A stretch of 64,000 nt of DNA, from contig CAIUSV010000084.1 in assembly GCA_903901915.1 (NCBI GenBank), forward strand, positions 33,397 through 97,396. Reading direction: 5' to 3'. Below the pieces are notes generated by a model. That model was not told the origin of the DNA and made no database searches. It saw only the letters and a list, made by a program, of their open reading frames with translations. The translations under genes were made by a program, and so were the position numbers. This DNA is from an uncultured Rhodospirillaceae bacterium. GTDB taxonomy: Bacteria; Pseudomonadota; Alphaproteobacteria; Rhodospirillales; Magnetospirillaceae. Positions 40,848 through 50,095 of the stretch are shown here, piece after piece. How positions within the stretch are numbered: position 1 is the stretch's first letter; each line of letters starts with the position of its first letter.

Positions 40848-43621
40848 GCCGCGCCTCCCACGGCGAGAGTCTCGGCGCTGGGGGCCTCGATGCGGCGCAG
40901 CGATACCCGCACCACGTCCGATCCCGAGCCGGTGGCGTCGGTCAGCGCCAGTGTCGCGTTCGACAGCGGCGTCAGCTTGTTTAGGGTGGGATAGTTGAGG
41001 TCCTTGGCGAATGGCGTCTTCCAGTGAGAGAACTGGCCGGGGATGACCACGGTATCGGGCCGGCAGCCCTGCATAACCGCCGCCTGCCCCCGGGTCGAAC
41101 CGAACGGCGAGGCGACCTCGACCCAGTCGTTGTCGCTGATGCCAAGGGCGCGCGCCGTCGAGGTGTTGATCACCACGGCGCCGTGGCCGCGCATGTTGCG
41201 TCCGACCTCGTCCATCAGCGGAATGCCGATATTGTTGCCGGCGGCGTACTGCATGCTTTTGGTGGTGATGCCCCACAGCGGATAGTCGTCGGGATTCGCT
41301 CCGGCGTCGATGATCGACTGGGTCCAGCGACCGGGGACGTCGTGCCATTCCGGGATCGGGCAGTATTCGCCCAACTGGTTGTCCCACCAGTGGATGCCTT
41401 TCTCGTGCAGGCGGCGGCCCAGTTCCTTGCCGACCTTGAACAGGCGCTCCTGGTAGGGCAGCTCGAACCGCAAGCCCTGATCGACCATGGTGGGATAGAG
41501 GTACCAGTCGACCCGCTTATGGGGCACGACGAAAAAGCCGTTGTCCTTGAACCAGTCCAGGCCCTTGGCCTCGGCGGGACCGGCCAGCATGGCGGTGGCG
41601 GCCTTGCACACAGCATCCCATACCGCGTCGATCTCGTTCACCCGGTCGGTCGGCAGCGAGAAGTCGTAGCCTTCGCCCTTGAGCGGCACCAGGGCGGCGC
41701 CGCTGTTGATCCGCTGGTTGTAGGTTTCCAACAGTCCGGCTTGACGGGCCAGTTCGGTGGCGATCCAGGTGAAGTCGCGGGACTCGCCCAGTGGTTCCAC
41801 CACCGGCTGACGTAACGCCACGCCGATGTGATCCCAATGCTGTTCGACGAACTTGTTGCCGCCGATCCGGATCAACTGCGTGCTTTCGAGGTCGGTCGCC
41901 TCGGGCAGCAGGATGTCGGCCATGTGGTTGGTTTCGTCCATGGTATAGGCGAACGCCACGATGAACGGCATCTTCGCCATGGTCTCGCTGAGACGGGCGA
42001 TTTCCCAGAACGAGATCGCCGGATTGGTCCGGTAGGCGAACCAGATTTCCGGCAGGGTCGGCTTCGGCCAGTCGGCCGGTGCCTCGTTCATGAACATCCA
42101 GGCCAGGTGGGTCGGACCCAGCGCCTGACTCCACGGGCCGTTGCCGACGATGGGCACCAAGGTGCGATGAGCATTGCGGCCGGTGGGGCGTTCACTCCAG
42201 TTGCCGCGGTCGGTGGGGTTGAAGGTGGTGTCCATGAAGCCGTCGGGGCCGGGCTTGACACTCTTCAGCCGGTTGTCGTGCGGCCGGTTGATACGCACGG
42301 TGGTCCCCAGGGTGCCACCCGGCACCTCCAGCGCACCGACCAGCACCGCCAGCACGGTTCGTGCCCAGCAGCACTCGTAGGCGCCCCAGCCGTTGTTGAC
42401 CGTCTTGCCCAGGGTGACCGCCACCGGCCGGAAGGGCAGGGTGCGGCCGTTGACCTCGATGGTTTCACCGACGCAGGCGTTTTCGAGATATTCCAGCGCG
42501 ACCCGCCGCATGGTCGCCGCCGGCACGTCGCAGATGTCCGCCGCCCATTCGGGGGTATAGTCCTTCATCTCGTCGGCCATGACGGAAAAGGCGGTCCGCC
42601 CGGCGACGCCTTCATGGCGGAAGACTTCGCCGTCGGGGCCGTGGCACTCGGCCAGGGCAACGGTGAAGGTCCCCTCCAGCGCGGGAACCACGCCGGCGGT
42701 GTCGTGAGGTACCGCCCGGCCGCCGGCCTCGTCCCACACCAGCGGCTTGCCGCCGTCGACATCGCGCAGGTAATAGCCGTCGGGGCCGACCAGATAGGGC
42801 GACGCGGTGCGGTCGCGCAGGAACGGAATGTCCAGGGCGTCCCTGGGCGCCTCGTGCAGAATGGTGTTGATCATCGCCAGCATGAAGGCCGGATCGGTCT
42901 TGGGCTTGATCGGCACCCATTCCGACGAACAGGCGCCGGTCACCGACAGGTGGGGTTCGACATAGACCCGCTTGATGCCGCGAATGCGGGCATCGGCATG
43001 GCGGCGCACCGCGCACACCCCGCCGCTGATTTCGACGTTGGCGCCGAACGAGACGATATAGCGGGTGTTCACCGTATCGGCCGAGACGGTAAAGGCCCGG
43101 TGCCACAATTCGCCGTAGAGGTGTTCGGAGTGGGTGCACTTCACCCCCTGGCCCGACCCCATGCTGTAATCGATGGCGCCCCACGCCGCCAGGAAGGCCG
43201 GCATGGTTCCCATGTAGCTGGCGGGGGTGCCGCCCATGCCGAAGGTGGCCGCCACCCTGGGCAGGCCGGCATCATCCAGCACGCCGCGTGCCCGGATGTC
43301 GCGCAGCTTGGCGCCGATCTGATCCATTGCCTCGTCCCACGAGATCGGAACGAAGCCGGGGTCCTCGTTCTGGCCCTTGTTCGGATTGGTCCGCTTCATC
43401 GGGGTCAGCACGCGATGGGGATTGTAGGTTTTCTGCACCAGGCCATAGGCCTTGACGCAAGGGCGGCCGTCGGCGGGATGAATGCCGGCGGCGTCGTGGT
43501 TGGGTTCCACCGTGGTGGCTACCCCGTCCTCGACGGTCACCCGCATCAGATCGGGGCCGGAGACACAGTTGTAGCAGTAGGTCGGAACCGACTTTTTCGC
43601 GGCACCGGTATGGCCTGACAT
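40844..43621 (-). CDS. padB: Phenylacetyl-CoA:acceptor oxidoreductase, molybdopterin subunit
   Basis: 925 residues, DMSO-reductase family. PadBCD oxidises phenylacetyl-CoA to phenylglyoxylate, releasing CoA. The N-terminal cluster region shows C16, C19 and C55 (TYCYNCVSGPD, GRPCVKA) but no Cys at the usual third position. There is no Tat signal, so it is cytoplasmic and membrane-attached through PadD. Family blocks include ISWDEAMDQIGAKL, the segment GAYECCWA near the cofactor site, LLPEATDLEST and a C-terminal domain starting VVINTSTARALGIS. ATG 43621 follows GGGAGGGTTGTCGCC. The acetylene hydratase and ethylbenzene dehydrogenase branches are alternatives; the padC-padD and padEFGHI context decides. 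Confidence 0.87.
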   Translation of the reverse strand: MSGHTGAAKKSVPTYCYNCVSGPDLMRVTVEDGVATTVEPNHDAAGIHPADGRPCVKAYGLVQKTYNPHRVLTPMKRTNPNKGQNEDPGFVPISWDEAMDQIGAKLRDIRARGVLDDAGLPRVAATFGMGGTPASYMGTMPAFLAAWGAIDYSMGSGQGVKCTHSEHLYGELWHRAFTVSADTVNTRYIVSFGANVEISGGVCAVRRHADARIRGIKRVYVEPHLSVTGACSSEWVPIKPKTDPAFMLAMINTILHEAPRDALDIPFLRDRTASPYLVGPDGYYLRDVDGGKPLVWDEAGGRAVPHDTAGVVPALEGTFTVALAECHGPDGEVFRHEGVAGRTAFSVMADEMKDYTPEWAADICDVPAATMRRVALEYLENACVGETIEVNGRTLPFRPVAVTLGKTVNNGWGAYECCWARTVLAVLVGALEVPGGTLGTTVRINRPHDNRLKSVKPGPDGFMDTTFNPTDRGNWSERPTGRNAHRTLVPIVGNGPWSQALGPTHLAWMFMNEAPADWPKPTLPEIWFAYRTNPAISFWEIARLSETMAKMPFIVAFAYTMDETNHMADILLPEATDLESTQLIRIGGNKFVEQHWDHIGVALRQPVVEPLGESRDFTWIATELARQAGLLETYNQRINSGAALVPLKGEGYDFSLPTDRVNEIDAVWDAVCKAATAMLAGPAEAKGLDWFKDNGFFVVPHKRVDWYLYPTMVDQGLRFELPYQERLFKVGKELGRRLHEKGIHWWDNQLGEYCPIPEWHDVPGRWTQSIIDAGANPDDYPLWGITTKSMQYAAGNNIGIPLMDEVGRNMRGHGAVVINTSTARALGISDNDWVEVASPFGSTRGQAAVMQGCRPDTVVIPGQFSHWKTPFAKDLNYPTLNKLTPLSNATLALTDATGSGSDVVRVSLRRIEAPSAETLAVGGAA

Positions 43622-43679
43622 GGCGACAACCCTCCCAGGATCGGCATGACGGGCTACGTGGCCCGTCCCTATTTTTTTA

Positions 43680-43790
43680 AACGTATTACGAAACTACGCA
43701 TAAAGTCAATTTTTTTGTATCGCATTTGCCCGCGTGCGGCGGCGGTGAAGGAGGTTGAGGTTGTCGTATATATGCCGACTTGATACGAAG
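43680..43790 (-). promoter_or_regulatory. padB promoter with GTATC/GATAC half-sites
   Basis: On the minus strand TTGACT (43709-43704), 17-18 bases and ATACGT or TACGTT (43686-43680) form a good promoter; transcription would start near 43674. CGTA-T-TACG (43682-43690) overlaps the -10. TTGTATCG (43715-43722) stands directly upstream of -35, and TTGATACGAAG (43780-43790) further up. These resemble the sites before padE. The 242-bp gap 43622-43863 holds no gene. Confidence 0.4.
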
Positions 43791-43863
43791 ATTTAGGCAT
43801 GACCGTATCGCTTTCCGCGCGTCGTGCGGACGCCGGATCGGAAGGCAAGCCGAAAGGGGAGGG

Positions 43864-44796
43864 TCAGTCGGCGGTCTGCAAGCCGCCGAAACGGGTGAAG
43901 TAGCCGGGGTGCGCCTCGGGCACCGGACCCTCGGCGGTTTCCAGCACACTCATGACATGGGCTTCCGCCCCCGCCTGGACCAGACGATACAGGTTGCGGC
44001 ACAGCAGCCGGGCCGAGGTTCCCGGCCAATGTGCCGCCAGCAATTCGTCGGGCAGCATGGGATCGCGCAGCAGTGCCCGGCGATAGCCGTGCATCAGCAG
44101 GGTGCGCACAACAAAGCACAGTTCGGGGTCCAGCTCGCCGCCGCCGCTCAGCGTCTGCCAGACCGGGCGGAACAGATCGAGGAATTCGGTGTAGTCCCGT
44201 GCCAGCCGCTGCATGTCCCAGCAGCTTTCGATGACGCCATGCACCGCTTCGGGGGCGACCCAGGACTCGGTGGTCGCGCGCATCACCATGGCGCGTTCGC
44301 CGGCCCCGGCCTCGGCCAGGGCTTGGCGCATGGCGGTGTCGTCGGGATCGGGGTGCAGCATGACGCCACCGGACAACTGGCCGAAACCAAGCCAGCCGAG
44401 GTCGCGGCGCAACGCCTCGCGCCGGTCCGCGGCGATCTCGGCGGCGCTGGTGATCACCAATGCCCAGCGGCCGTCCCAGGGCTTGGCATTGTATTGGTAA
44501 ATGCGGCCATGCACCGCCTCGACCCGGCGGCGGCCGACATCGGTCAGGCGATAATAGCTGCGCCGCCCGATCTGGCTGGACGACAGCCACTCTTCCTTGG
44601 ACAGGCGGAACACCGAGGTGCGCACGATGCGCTCGTTGAGGCCGAGCGGCTCGACCAGCCGGATGACGCTGCCCAGCCAGGCGCTGCCGCCATGATGCTG
44701 GATGGCATCGCCGTAAACGGTGATGATCAGTGACTTCGCCTTGGGACGAAGACGGTCGAAGACCTGTGCGACGATGTCGCCGGCGCGGCGGTTCAT
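43864..44796 (-). CDS. PaaX-family transcriptional regulator
   Basis: 310 residues. The N-terminal winged helix (about 15-95: PKAKSLIITVYGDAI, VRTSVFRLSKEEWL) and the long C-terminal domain (WALVITSAAE, AMRQALAEAG, FRPVWQTLSGGGELDPELC) are those of PaaX, a phenylacetyl-CoA-responsive repressor of aerobic paa genes. Here it sits upstream of padB in the same direction, 242 bp away, so phenylacetyl-CoA control of the anaerobic pathway is likely. ATG 44796 follows AGGGACCACC. No aerobic paa gene is in the window. Confidence 0.85.
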   Translation of the reverse strand: MNRRAGDIVAQVFDRLRPKAKSLIITVYGDAIQHHGGSAWLGSVIRLVEPLGLNERIVRTSVFRLSKEEWLSSSQIGRRSYYRLTDVGRRRVEAVHGRIYQYNAKPWDGRWALVITSAAEIAADRREALRRDLGWLGFGQLSGGVMLHPDPDDTAMRQALAEAGAGERAMVMRATTESWVAPEAVHGVIESCWDMQRLARDYTEFLDLFRPVWQTLSGGGELDPELCFVVRTLLMHGYRRALLRDPMLPDELLAAHWPGTSARLLCRNLYRLVQAGAEAHVMSVLETAEGPVPEAHPGYFTRFGGLQTAD

Positions 44797-44936
44797 GGTG
44801 GTCCCTAAGCCCCCTCTGGCAGGCCTATCCTAGCCATGTCGGCGGGCAGGGCAACCGTGATTTTCGCCATCGTTGCCCGTTGCCTTTGGTGAAGGTAAAA
44901 CTCGGCGGGTCTTCAGCAGCGGGGGAACTCGCAACC

Positions 44937-45956
44937 GTGCCGGCATGGGATTGGGTCCAACGGATCGCGCAGGCGGCCTCGGGCGAGGAACGCCAGTCGC
45001 CGCCATGGCCCTTTCCGTTGCGGCCCAGCCTGGTGGCGTTGGCGGAACCTCGTATCGCCGACGATATTGTTCTCGGCGTCGTCGTCCTGGTGGTCGCGGT
45101 GGCGCTGGCGGTCGTCGCCTGGAGATTCCGGCGGCGGCGCTGGCCGCTTCTGATCGCCGTTCTCGCCACCACCACCGCCGCGATGGCGGCGCCCCGTCTG
45201 GGGCCGCTGTTGGTGCCGGCCTATCCCACCAGCTATTTCACCTCTCCCACCGGTTTCGCCGCCGCATCCATCGCCCGAGGCGAGGTTCTCTATGCCGCCC
45301 ATTGCCGGTCCTGCCACGGAGCCGACGGCCATGGCGACGGCCCCGAAGCGGCACGCCAACCGGTACCGCCCGCCGATCTGACCGCCGAACATCTGTGGGA
45401 TCATGCCGATGGCGACATGTTCTGGTGGCTCGGCCACGGTATCGACGGCATGGACGGCCTGCCGGTCATGCCCGGAATGGCCGAGCGACTGTCCGACGGC
45501 GACATCTGGACTCTGATCGACTTCGTTCACGCCAATGCCGCCGGGGCCGATCTGGTGGGGGCGGGCCGGTGGGTGCATACGGTATTCGCCCCCGGCTTTA
45601 CCGCCACCTGTGCCGATGGTGGTACCCTGGATCTCGCCCAACTTCGCGGCCGTCCGGTTCGCGTCGTCGCCGTCGGCGACGGCCTGATGGTGGAGGCCCT
45701 GGACCCCGGTGCGTTACCTTCGGGGGGCTGCACCGCTCGCGATGCCGCTGTGTGGACCGCCTATGCGGTGGTGGCCGGGCTACGATCATCGGCCTTGGCC
45801 GGAGGCCAGTTCCTGATCGGCCGCGAGGGCTGGTTGCTGGCCTACTGGCCGGAGGGGCGGGCGCCGCCGTCCGAAACCCTGGCGGTCCTGGCCGACAGCC
45901 TGCGCGACGTCTGCGCCGCGCCCACCGTGGTGCATGCCGGCGCCCGGCACCGCTGA
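44937..45956 (+). CDS. c-type cytochrome, short relative of CopD-cytochrome fusions
   Basis: 339 residues. Two membrane helices (about 40-60 and 67-90) are followed by a periplasmic cytochrome c domain with CRSCH (about 125-129) and MPGMAE as the likely Met axial ligand, then a C-terminal domain (about 215-339) with four Cys. The stretch AYPTSYFTSPTGFAAASIARG before the heme is that of proteins in which a CopD domain precedes the cytochrome. Here that domain is absent, its place being taken by the divergent PaaX-family gene. GTG 44937 follows GGGGGAACTC; no ATG exists near. Its end is 4 bp from the convergent potI. Confidence 0.65.
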   Translation: MPAWDWVQRIAQAASGEERQSPPWPFPLRPSLVALAEPRIADDIVLGVVVLVVAVALAVVAWRFRRRRWPLLIAVLATTTAAMAAPRLGPLLVPAYPTSYFTSPTGFAAASIARGEVLYAAHCRSCHGADGHGDGPEAARQPVPPADLTAEHLWDHADGDMFWWLGHGIDGMDGLPVMPGMAERLSDGDIWTLIDFVHANAAGADLVGAGRWVHTVFAPGFTATCADGGTLDLAQLRGRPVRVVAVGDGLMVEALDPGALPSGGCTARDAAVWTAYAVVAGLRSSALAGGQFLIGREGWLLAYWPEGRAPPSETLAVLADSLRDVCAAPTVVHAGARHR

Positions 45957-45960
45957 TCGC

Positions 45961-46764
45961 TCAGCCGTTCCGTTCCCGCCGCAGCGTCATTCGTCCGGCG
46001 ACGGCGATAGCGACTCCCACCAGCGCCACCACGATGGTGGCCAGGGCGTTGATTTCCGGACTGACACCCAACCTGACCTTGGAATAGATGACGATGGGCA
46101 GCGGCGTCGCCCCCGGCCCGGATACGAAGGCCGAGATCACCACGTCGTCGATGGACAGCGTGAAGGCCAGCAGCCAACCGGCCAGCAGTGCCGGCGAGAT
46201 GATCGGCAGGGTGATCGCCAGGAACACCTTGAGCGGTCGCGCGCCCAGATCCATGGCCGCTTCCTCCAGCGACACGTCCATCTGCGACAGTCGCGACTGC
46301 ACCACCACGGTGACGAAGGACAGACTGAAGGTGACGTGGGCGATGACGATGGTGGTCATCGAGCGCCCCGCCGGCCAGCCCAGGGTTTCTTCCATGGCGA
46401 CGAACAGCAGCAGCATGGCCAGTCCGGTGATGATCTCGGGCATCACCAGCGGTGCCGCCACCATGCCGCCGAACAGGGTGCGGCCGGGAAAGCGGCGGAA
46501 ACGGACCAGAACCACCGCCGCCAGGGTGCCGAGGATGGTGGACAGGGTGGCGTTGGTCACCGCCACCTTGAGGCTGAGCCACGCCGCGTCCAGCACCTTG
46601 TCGTCGTGCAGCAATTCGCCATACCACTTGGTGGAAAAGCCGCCCCACACCGTCACCAGCCGCGAGGCGTTGAACGAATAGATCACCATCAGCACGATGG
46701 GCAGGTAGAGGAAGGCGTAAGCCAACGCCAGCGCGGTATACAGCAGCAGGCCGTTCCGTTTCAT
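45961..46764 (-). CDS. potI: Polyamine-type ABC permease (PotI/PotC family)
   Basis: 267 residues, six membrane helices, with the EAA loop EEAAMDLGARPLKVFLAITLPII. It forms the channel with PotH. ATG 46764 overlaps the potH stop. Last gene of potFGHI on the minus strand. Putrescine or another polyamine is the inferred substrate, from family only. Confidence 0.9.
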   Translation of the reverse strand: MKRNGLLLYTALALAYAFLYLPIVLMVIYSFNASRLVTVWGGFSTKWYGELLHDDKVLDAAWLSLKVAVTNATLSTILGTLAAVVLVRFRRFPGRTLFGGMVAAPLVMPEIITGLAMLLLFVAMEETLGWPAGRSMTTIVIAHVTFSLSFVTVVVQSRLSQMDVSLEEAAMDLGARPLKVFLAITLPIISPALLAGWLLAFTLSIDDVVISAFVSGPGATPLPIVIYSKVRLGVSPEINALATIVVALVGVAIAVAGRMTLRRERNG

Positions 46765-47657
46765 CGGGTGGCCTCGGCACGCTTGTGCTGGATGTGCTGG
46801 AAGACCATCACCGGCGCCACCAGCAACACCAGCATCGCCACCGCCACCGCCGAGGCTACCGGCCAGTCACGGTTGTCGAAGAATTCGGCCCACAGCACCT
46901 TGCCGATCATCAGGGTGTCGGGACCGCCCAGCAGGTCGGGAATGACGAACTCGCCCACCGCCGGTACGAACACCAGCACCGAGCCGGCGATGATGCCCGG
47001 CACCGACAGCGGCAGCGTCACCGCCAGGAAGGCGCGGAACGGGCGGCATCCCAGGTCGGCCGCCGCCTCCAGCAGCGACAGGTCCATCTTCTCCAGGTTG
47101 GCGTAGAGCGGCAGCACCATGAAGGGAAGGTAGGAATAGACCATGCCGATGACCACCGCGAGGTTGGTCTGGAGGATCTGCAACGGCTCGGTGATGATCC
47201 CCAGCCACAGCAGCAGGCCGTTCAGCAGTCCCTCGGTCTTGAGGATGCCGATCCAGGCATAGACCCGGATCAGGAACGACGTCCAGAACGGCAGCGCCAC
47301 CAGCAGCAGCAGCGAATGGCGCCACGCCCCCGGCGCCCGCGCGATGGCGTAGGCGGCGGGGTATCCGATCAGCAGGCAGCACAGGGTGGAGATGCCGGCA
47401 AGGCGCAGCGAGCCGAGATAGGCGGCGGCGTAAAGTTCGTCGCCGAACAGATAGCCGTAATTGCCGAGATTGACCCTGAGCCGCGTGCCGGCTTCCGCCG
47501 CCCAATCCACCAGGGGCAGATAGGGCGGAATCCCCTGTTGGGCTTCCGACAGGCTGATCTTGAATACGATCAGGCAGGGGATCAGGAAGAACACCACCAG
47601 CCAGGCATAGGGCGGCAGGGCCACCAGGAAGCGGCCCAGGCGCCGGAACCTGCTCAT
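46761..47657 (-). CDS. potH: Polyamine-type ABC permease (PotH/PotB family)
   Basis: 298 residues, six membrane helices, with the EAA loop LEAAADLGCRPFRAFLAVTLPL. An N-terminal basic segment (MSRFRRLGRF) precedes the first helix. ATG 47657 overlaps the potG stop by four bases; a longer frame to 47690 would lie wholly inside potG and is not used. Confidence 0.9.
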   Translation of the reverse strand: MSRFRRLGRFLVALPPYAWLVVFFLIPCLIVFKISLSEAQQGIPPYLPLVDWAAEAGTRLRVNLGNYGYLFGDELYAAAYLGSLRLAGISTLCCLLIGYPAAYAIARAPGAWRHSLLLLVALPFWTSFLIRVYAWIGILKTEGLLNGLLLWLGIITEPLQILQTNLAVVIGMVYSYLPFMVLPLYANLEKMDLSLLEAAADLGCRPFRAFLAVTLPLSVPGIIAGSVLVFVPAVGEFVIPDLLGGPDTLMIGKVLWAEFFDNRDWPVASAVAVAMLVLLVAPVMVFQHIQHKRAEATR

Positions 47658-48784
47658 CGGGTCAGCACCAGGGCATTGGCCGGGTGCCACGAGACGAACA
47701 CCCGGTCGTCCCAGTCCGGCGGCCGGTCGCCGCTGTGGCGCAGGTTGGTGCGCAGAACCTCGATCTTGTGCCCCGATTCCAGCCGGACATGATAGACCGA
47801 GACGTCGCCGAGATAGGCCATGTCGGCGATCCCGCCTTCGGTCCAGTTCATCCCCTCGACCGGCCGTTCGCGGCTTACTGCCATCTTTTCCGGCCGCACC
47901 ATGACGGTGACCGGGGCGCCCGCGGCCAGCGCGCCGGAATAATCGACGGCGATATCGTGGCCCAGTTCGGGGCAGGCGACCGTCAGCCGGCCATCGCCGC
48001 CGCCGGTGACGGTGCCGTCGAACATGTTGGCGGCGCCGATGAAGTCGGCGACGAAGCGGCTGGTGGGGTATTCGTAGATATCGACGGGAGTGCCGATCTG
48101 CCGGATGTGTCCGGTGTTCATCACCCCGATGCGCGACGACATGGTCATGGCCTCGCCCTGATCGTGGGTGACCATGACGAAGGTGATGCCAACCCGATCC
48201 TGGATGCCGACCAGTTCCAGTTGGGTCTGTTCACGCAGTTTGCGGTCCAGCGCCGCCAGCGGCTCGTCCAGCAGCAACACCTTGGGCTCCTTGGCCAGAC
48301 AGCGGGCCAGGGCGACGCGCTGGCGCTGGCCGCCCGACAGCTGATGCGGCCGCCGCCCGGCGAAGCCGGTCATCCGCACCAGATCAAGTACGTCGCGGAC
48401 CTTGTCCTTGATGCGGGCCTTGGGCATGCCGTCCTGCCGCAGGCCGAAGGCGACGTTCTGTTCGACGCTCATGTGGGGGAACAGGGCATAGGACTGAAAC
48501 ATCATGTTGACCGGCCGCTCGTAGGGCGGAACCGCCGAAACATCGACGCCGTCGATGAAAATCCGCCCCTCGCTGGGGGTCTCGAACCCCGCCAGCATGC
48601 GCAGCAGCGTGGTCTTGCCGCAGCCGGACGCTCCCAGCAGCGAAAAGAACTCCCCCTGATAGATGGCCAGATCCACCGCTTCGACGGCGGTGAAGTCGCC
48701 GAACCGCTTCGTCACCCGGTCGAAGCGGATCAGCGGATCGGCGCCGGGATCTGTCCAGGGGGCGAAGGGCTGGCGTTCGCTCAT
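47654..48784 (-). CDS. potG: Polyamine-type ABC ATPase (PotG/PotA family)
   Basis: 376 residues. Walker A GASGCGKTT (about 54-62), signature LSGGQRQRVALARCLA, Walker B VLLLDEPLAALD, H-loop MVTHDQGEAM. The last 130 residues form the TOBE domain of the Pot/Mal class. ATG 48784 shares its A with the potF stop TAA, so translation is coupled. Confidence 0.93.
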   Translation of the reverse strand: MSERQPFAPWTDPGADPLIRFDRVTKRFGDFTAVEAVDLAIYQGEFFSLLGASGCGKTTLLRMLAGFETPSEGRIFIDGVDVSAVPPYERPVNMMFQSYALFPHMSVEQNVAFGLRQDGMPKARIKDKVRDVLDLVRMTGFAGRRPHQLSGGQRQRVALARCLAKEPKVLLLDEPLAALDRKLREQTQLELVGIQDRVGITFVMVTHDQGEAMTMSSRIGVMNTGHIRQIGTPVDIYEYPTSRFVADFIGAANMFDGTVTGGGDGRLTVACPELGHDIAVDYSGALAAGAPVTVMVRPEKMAVSRERPVEGMNWTEGGIADMAYLGDVSVYHVRLESGHKIEVLRTNLRHSGDRPPDWDDRVFVSWHPANALVLTR

Positions 48785-49884
48785 TATCGGCCGGTCTTCA
48801 CGCTCGTCCAGACGCGGGTACGCTCGCGCTCCTTGGCCATGTCGGCCGGCGGCACCTGGAATTCCTTGGCCACCACCTCGGCCGGGGGATAGATCACCGG
48901 ATCGTTCAGAATCTCCTTGCGGAGGAGGGGCTTGGACGCCGGAACGGCGTTGGCGTAGCCGGTGGTGTTGCTGACGGCACCGATGATCTCGGGTTGCATC
49001 AGGAAGTCGATGAACTTGTGGGCATTGCCGGGATGGGGGGCGTCCACCGGAATGGCGGCGGCATCGATGTTGATCACCGCGCCTTCCTTGGGAATGGCGA
49101 TGCCGACCTTGACCCCCTTGCCGGCCTCGTTGGCGCGATTGCGCGCCTGGACCAGATCGCCGACATAGCCGTGGGCCAGGCAGGTGTCGCCGTTGGCGAT
49201 GTCATTGATGTACTTGGACGAGTGGAAGTACTTGATGTTGGGGCGCACCTTGGTCACCGCCTCGGCGGCGGCCTTGATGTCGTCGCTGGCCAGGCTGGCG
49301 CCGTTGCGGCCGAGATAGAGCTGGGCCGCCGCGAACACCTCGGTCGGGGTGTCGAGCAGGCTGACGCCGCAGCCCTTCATCCTGGCCACTACCGCCGGAT
49401 CGAACAGTGCCGACCAACTATCGACGACCAGACCGGGTGCCGCCTTGGCGACCTTGTCGATGTTATAGCCGATGCCGGTGGCCGAGATCATGTAGGGCAT
49501 GGCGTAGAGGTTGCCGGGGTCGGCGACGGCGGCCAGGGTCTTCATCACCGCCGGATCGAGATTGCCGTAATTCTTGAGTTTGGAGCGGTCGAGCTTCTGG
49601 TAGATGCCCGCCCGGACCTGCTGCGCCAGGAAGGGCGATGCCGAGGGAAACACCACGTCGTAGCCCGAGCGGCCCGCTTGCAGCTTGGCTGACAGGATCT
49701 CGTTACTGTCGTAGACGTCGTAGTTGATCTTGATGCCGGTATGGGCGGTAAACCTCTCCAGCGTGTCGGGCGCTACATAGTCCGACCAGTTGTAGACGTT
49801 GAGCACCTTCTCTTCCTCGGCCCGGAGCGGCGAGGATAGCAGCGCCATGGCCGAAGCCACGGCCAACAGTGCAAGACGACGCAT
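48784..49884 (-). CDS. potF: Polyamine-type periplasmic binding protein (PotF/PotD family)
   Basis: 366 residues with a signal peptide (MRRLALLAVASAMALLSSPLRA, in two parts: basic start then hydrophobic core), cleaved after about residue 22. The mature part begins VLNVYNWSDYVAPDTLERF, the hallmark of PotD/PotF. Ligand-side aromatic and acidic residues (Y and D in NWSDY; W in DSWSALFDP) are kept. First gene of the operon. ATG 49884 is fixed by the signal peptide. Confidence 0.92.
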   Translation of the reverse strand: MRRLALLAVASAMALLSSPLRAEEEKVLNVYNWSDYVAPDTLERFTAHTGIKINYDVYDSNEILSAKLQAGRSGYDVVFPSASPFLAQQVRAGIYQKLDRSKLKNYGNLDPAVMKTLAAVADPGNLYAMPYMISATGIGYNIDKVAKAAPGLVVDSWSALFDPAVVARMKGCGVSLLDTPTEVFAAAQLYLGRNGASLASDDIKAAAEAVTKVRPNIKYFHSSKYINDIANGDTCLAHGYVGDLVQARNRANEAGKGVKVGIAIPKEGAVINIDAAAIPVDAPHPGNAHKFIDFLMQPEIIGAVSNTTGYANAVPASKPLLRKEILNDPVIYPPAEVVAKEFQVPPADMAKERERTRVWTSVKTGR

Positions 49885-49993
49885 GAAAACCCCCCAGATC
49901 GGCGGAACGGTCGGTCCCGATATTTCGGACCTCGTCCCCGGCTTGTCAACGGTCAATCGGGTGGTGTTCCGAAGCTGCCGACGCGGGTATTCG

Positions 49994-50020
49994 CCGGCCG
50001 CTCAGCGCGAGCGCGGCCGG
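49994..50020. repeat. Inverted repeat CCGGCCGC / GCGGCCGG
   Basis: Eight-base arms (49994-50001, 50013-50020) with an 11-base loop, in the 211-bp divergent region between potF and the second pilin-like gene. It is followed on the plus side by TATAAC (50021). It may be an operator or an mRNA hairpin; no T-run follows. Nothing else was seen in 49885-50095. Confidence 0.4.
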
Positions 50021-50095
50021 TATAACTATGTCTTAAAGGTTTGGCGCCATATTTTAATATAGAACGAGTCGCAACCGAGAGGGTGGGGGAGGGTG

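Noticed and set aside
41828..43618. Plus-strand open frame of 596 codons opposite padB
   Set aside because: Shadow of padB with no recognisable domain.
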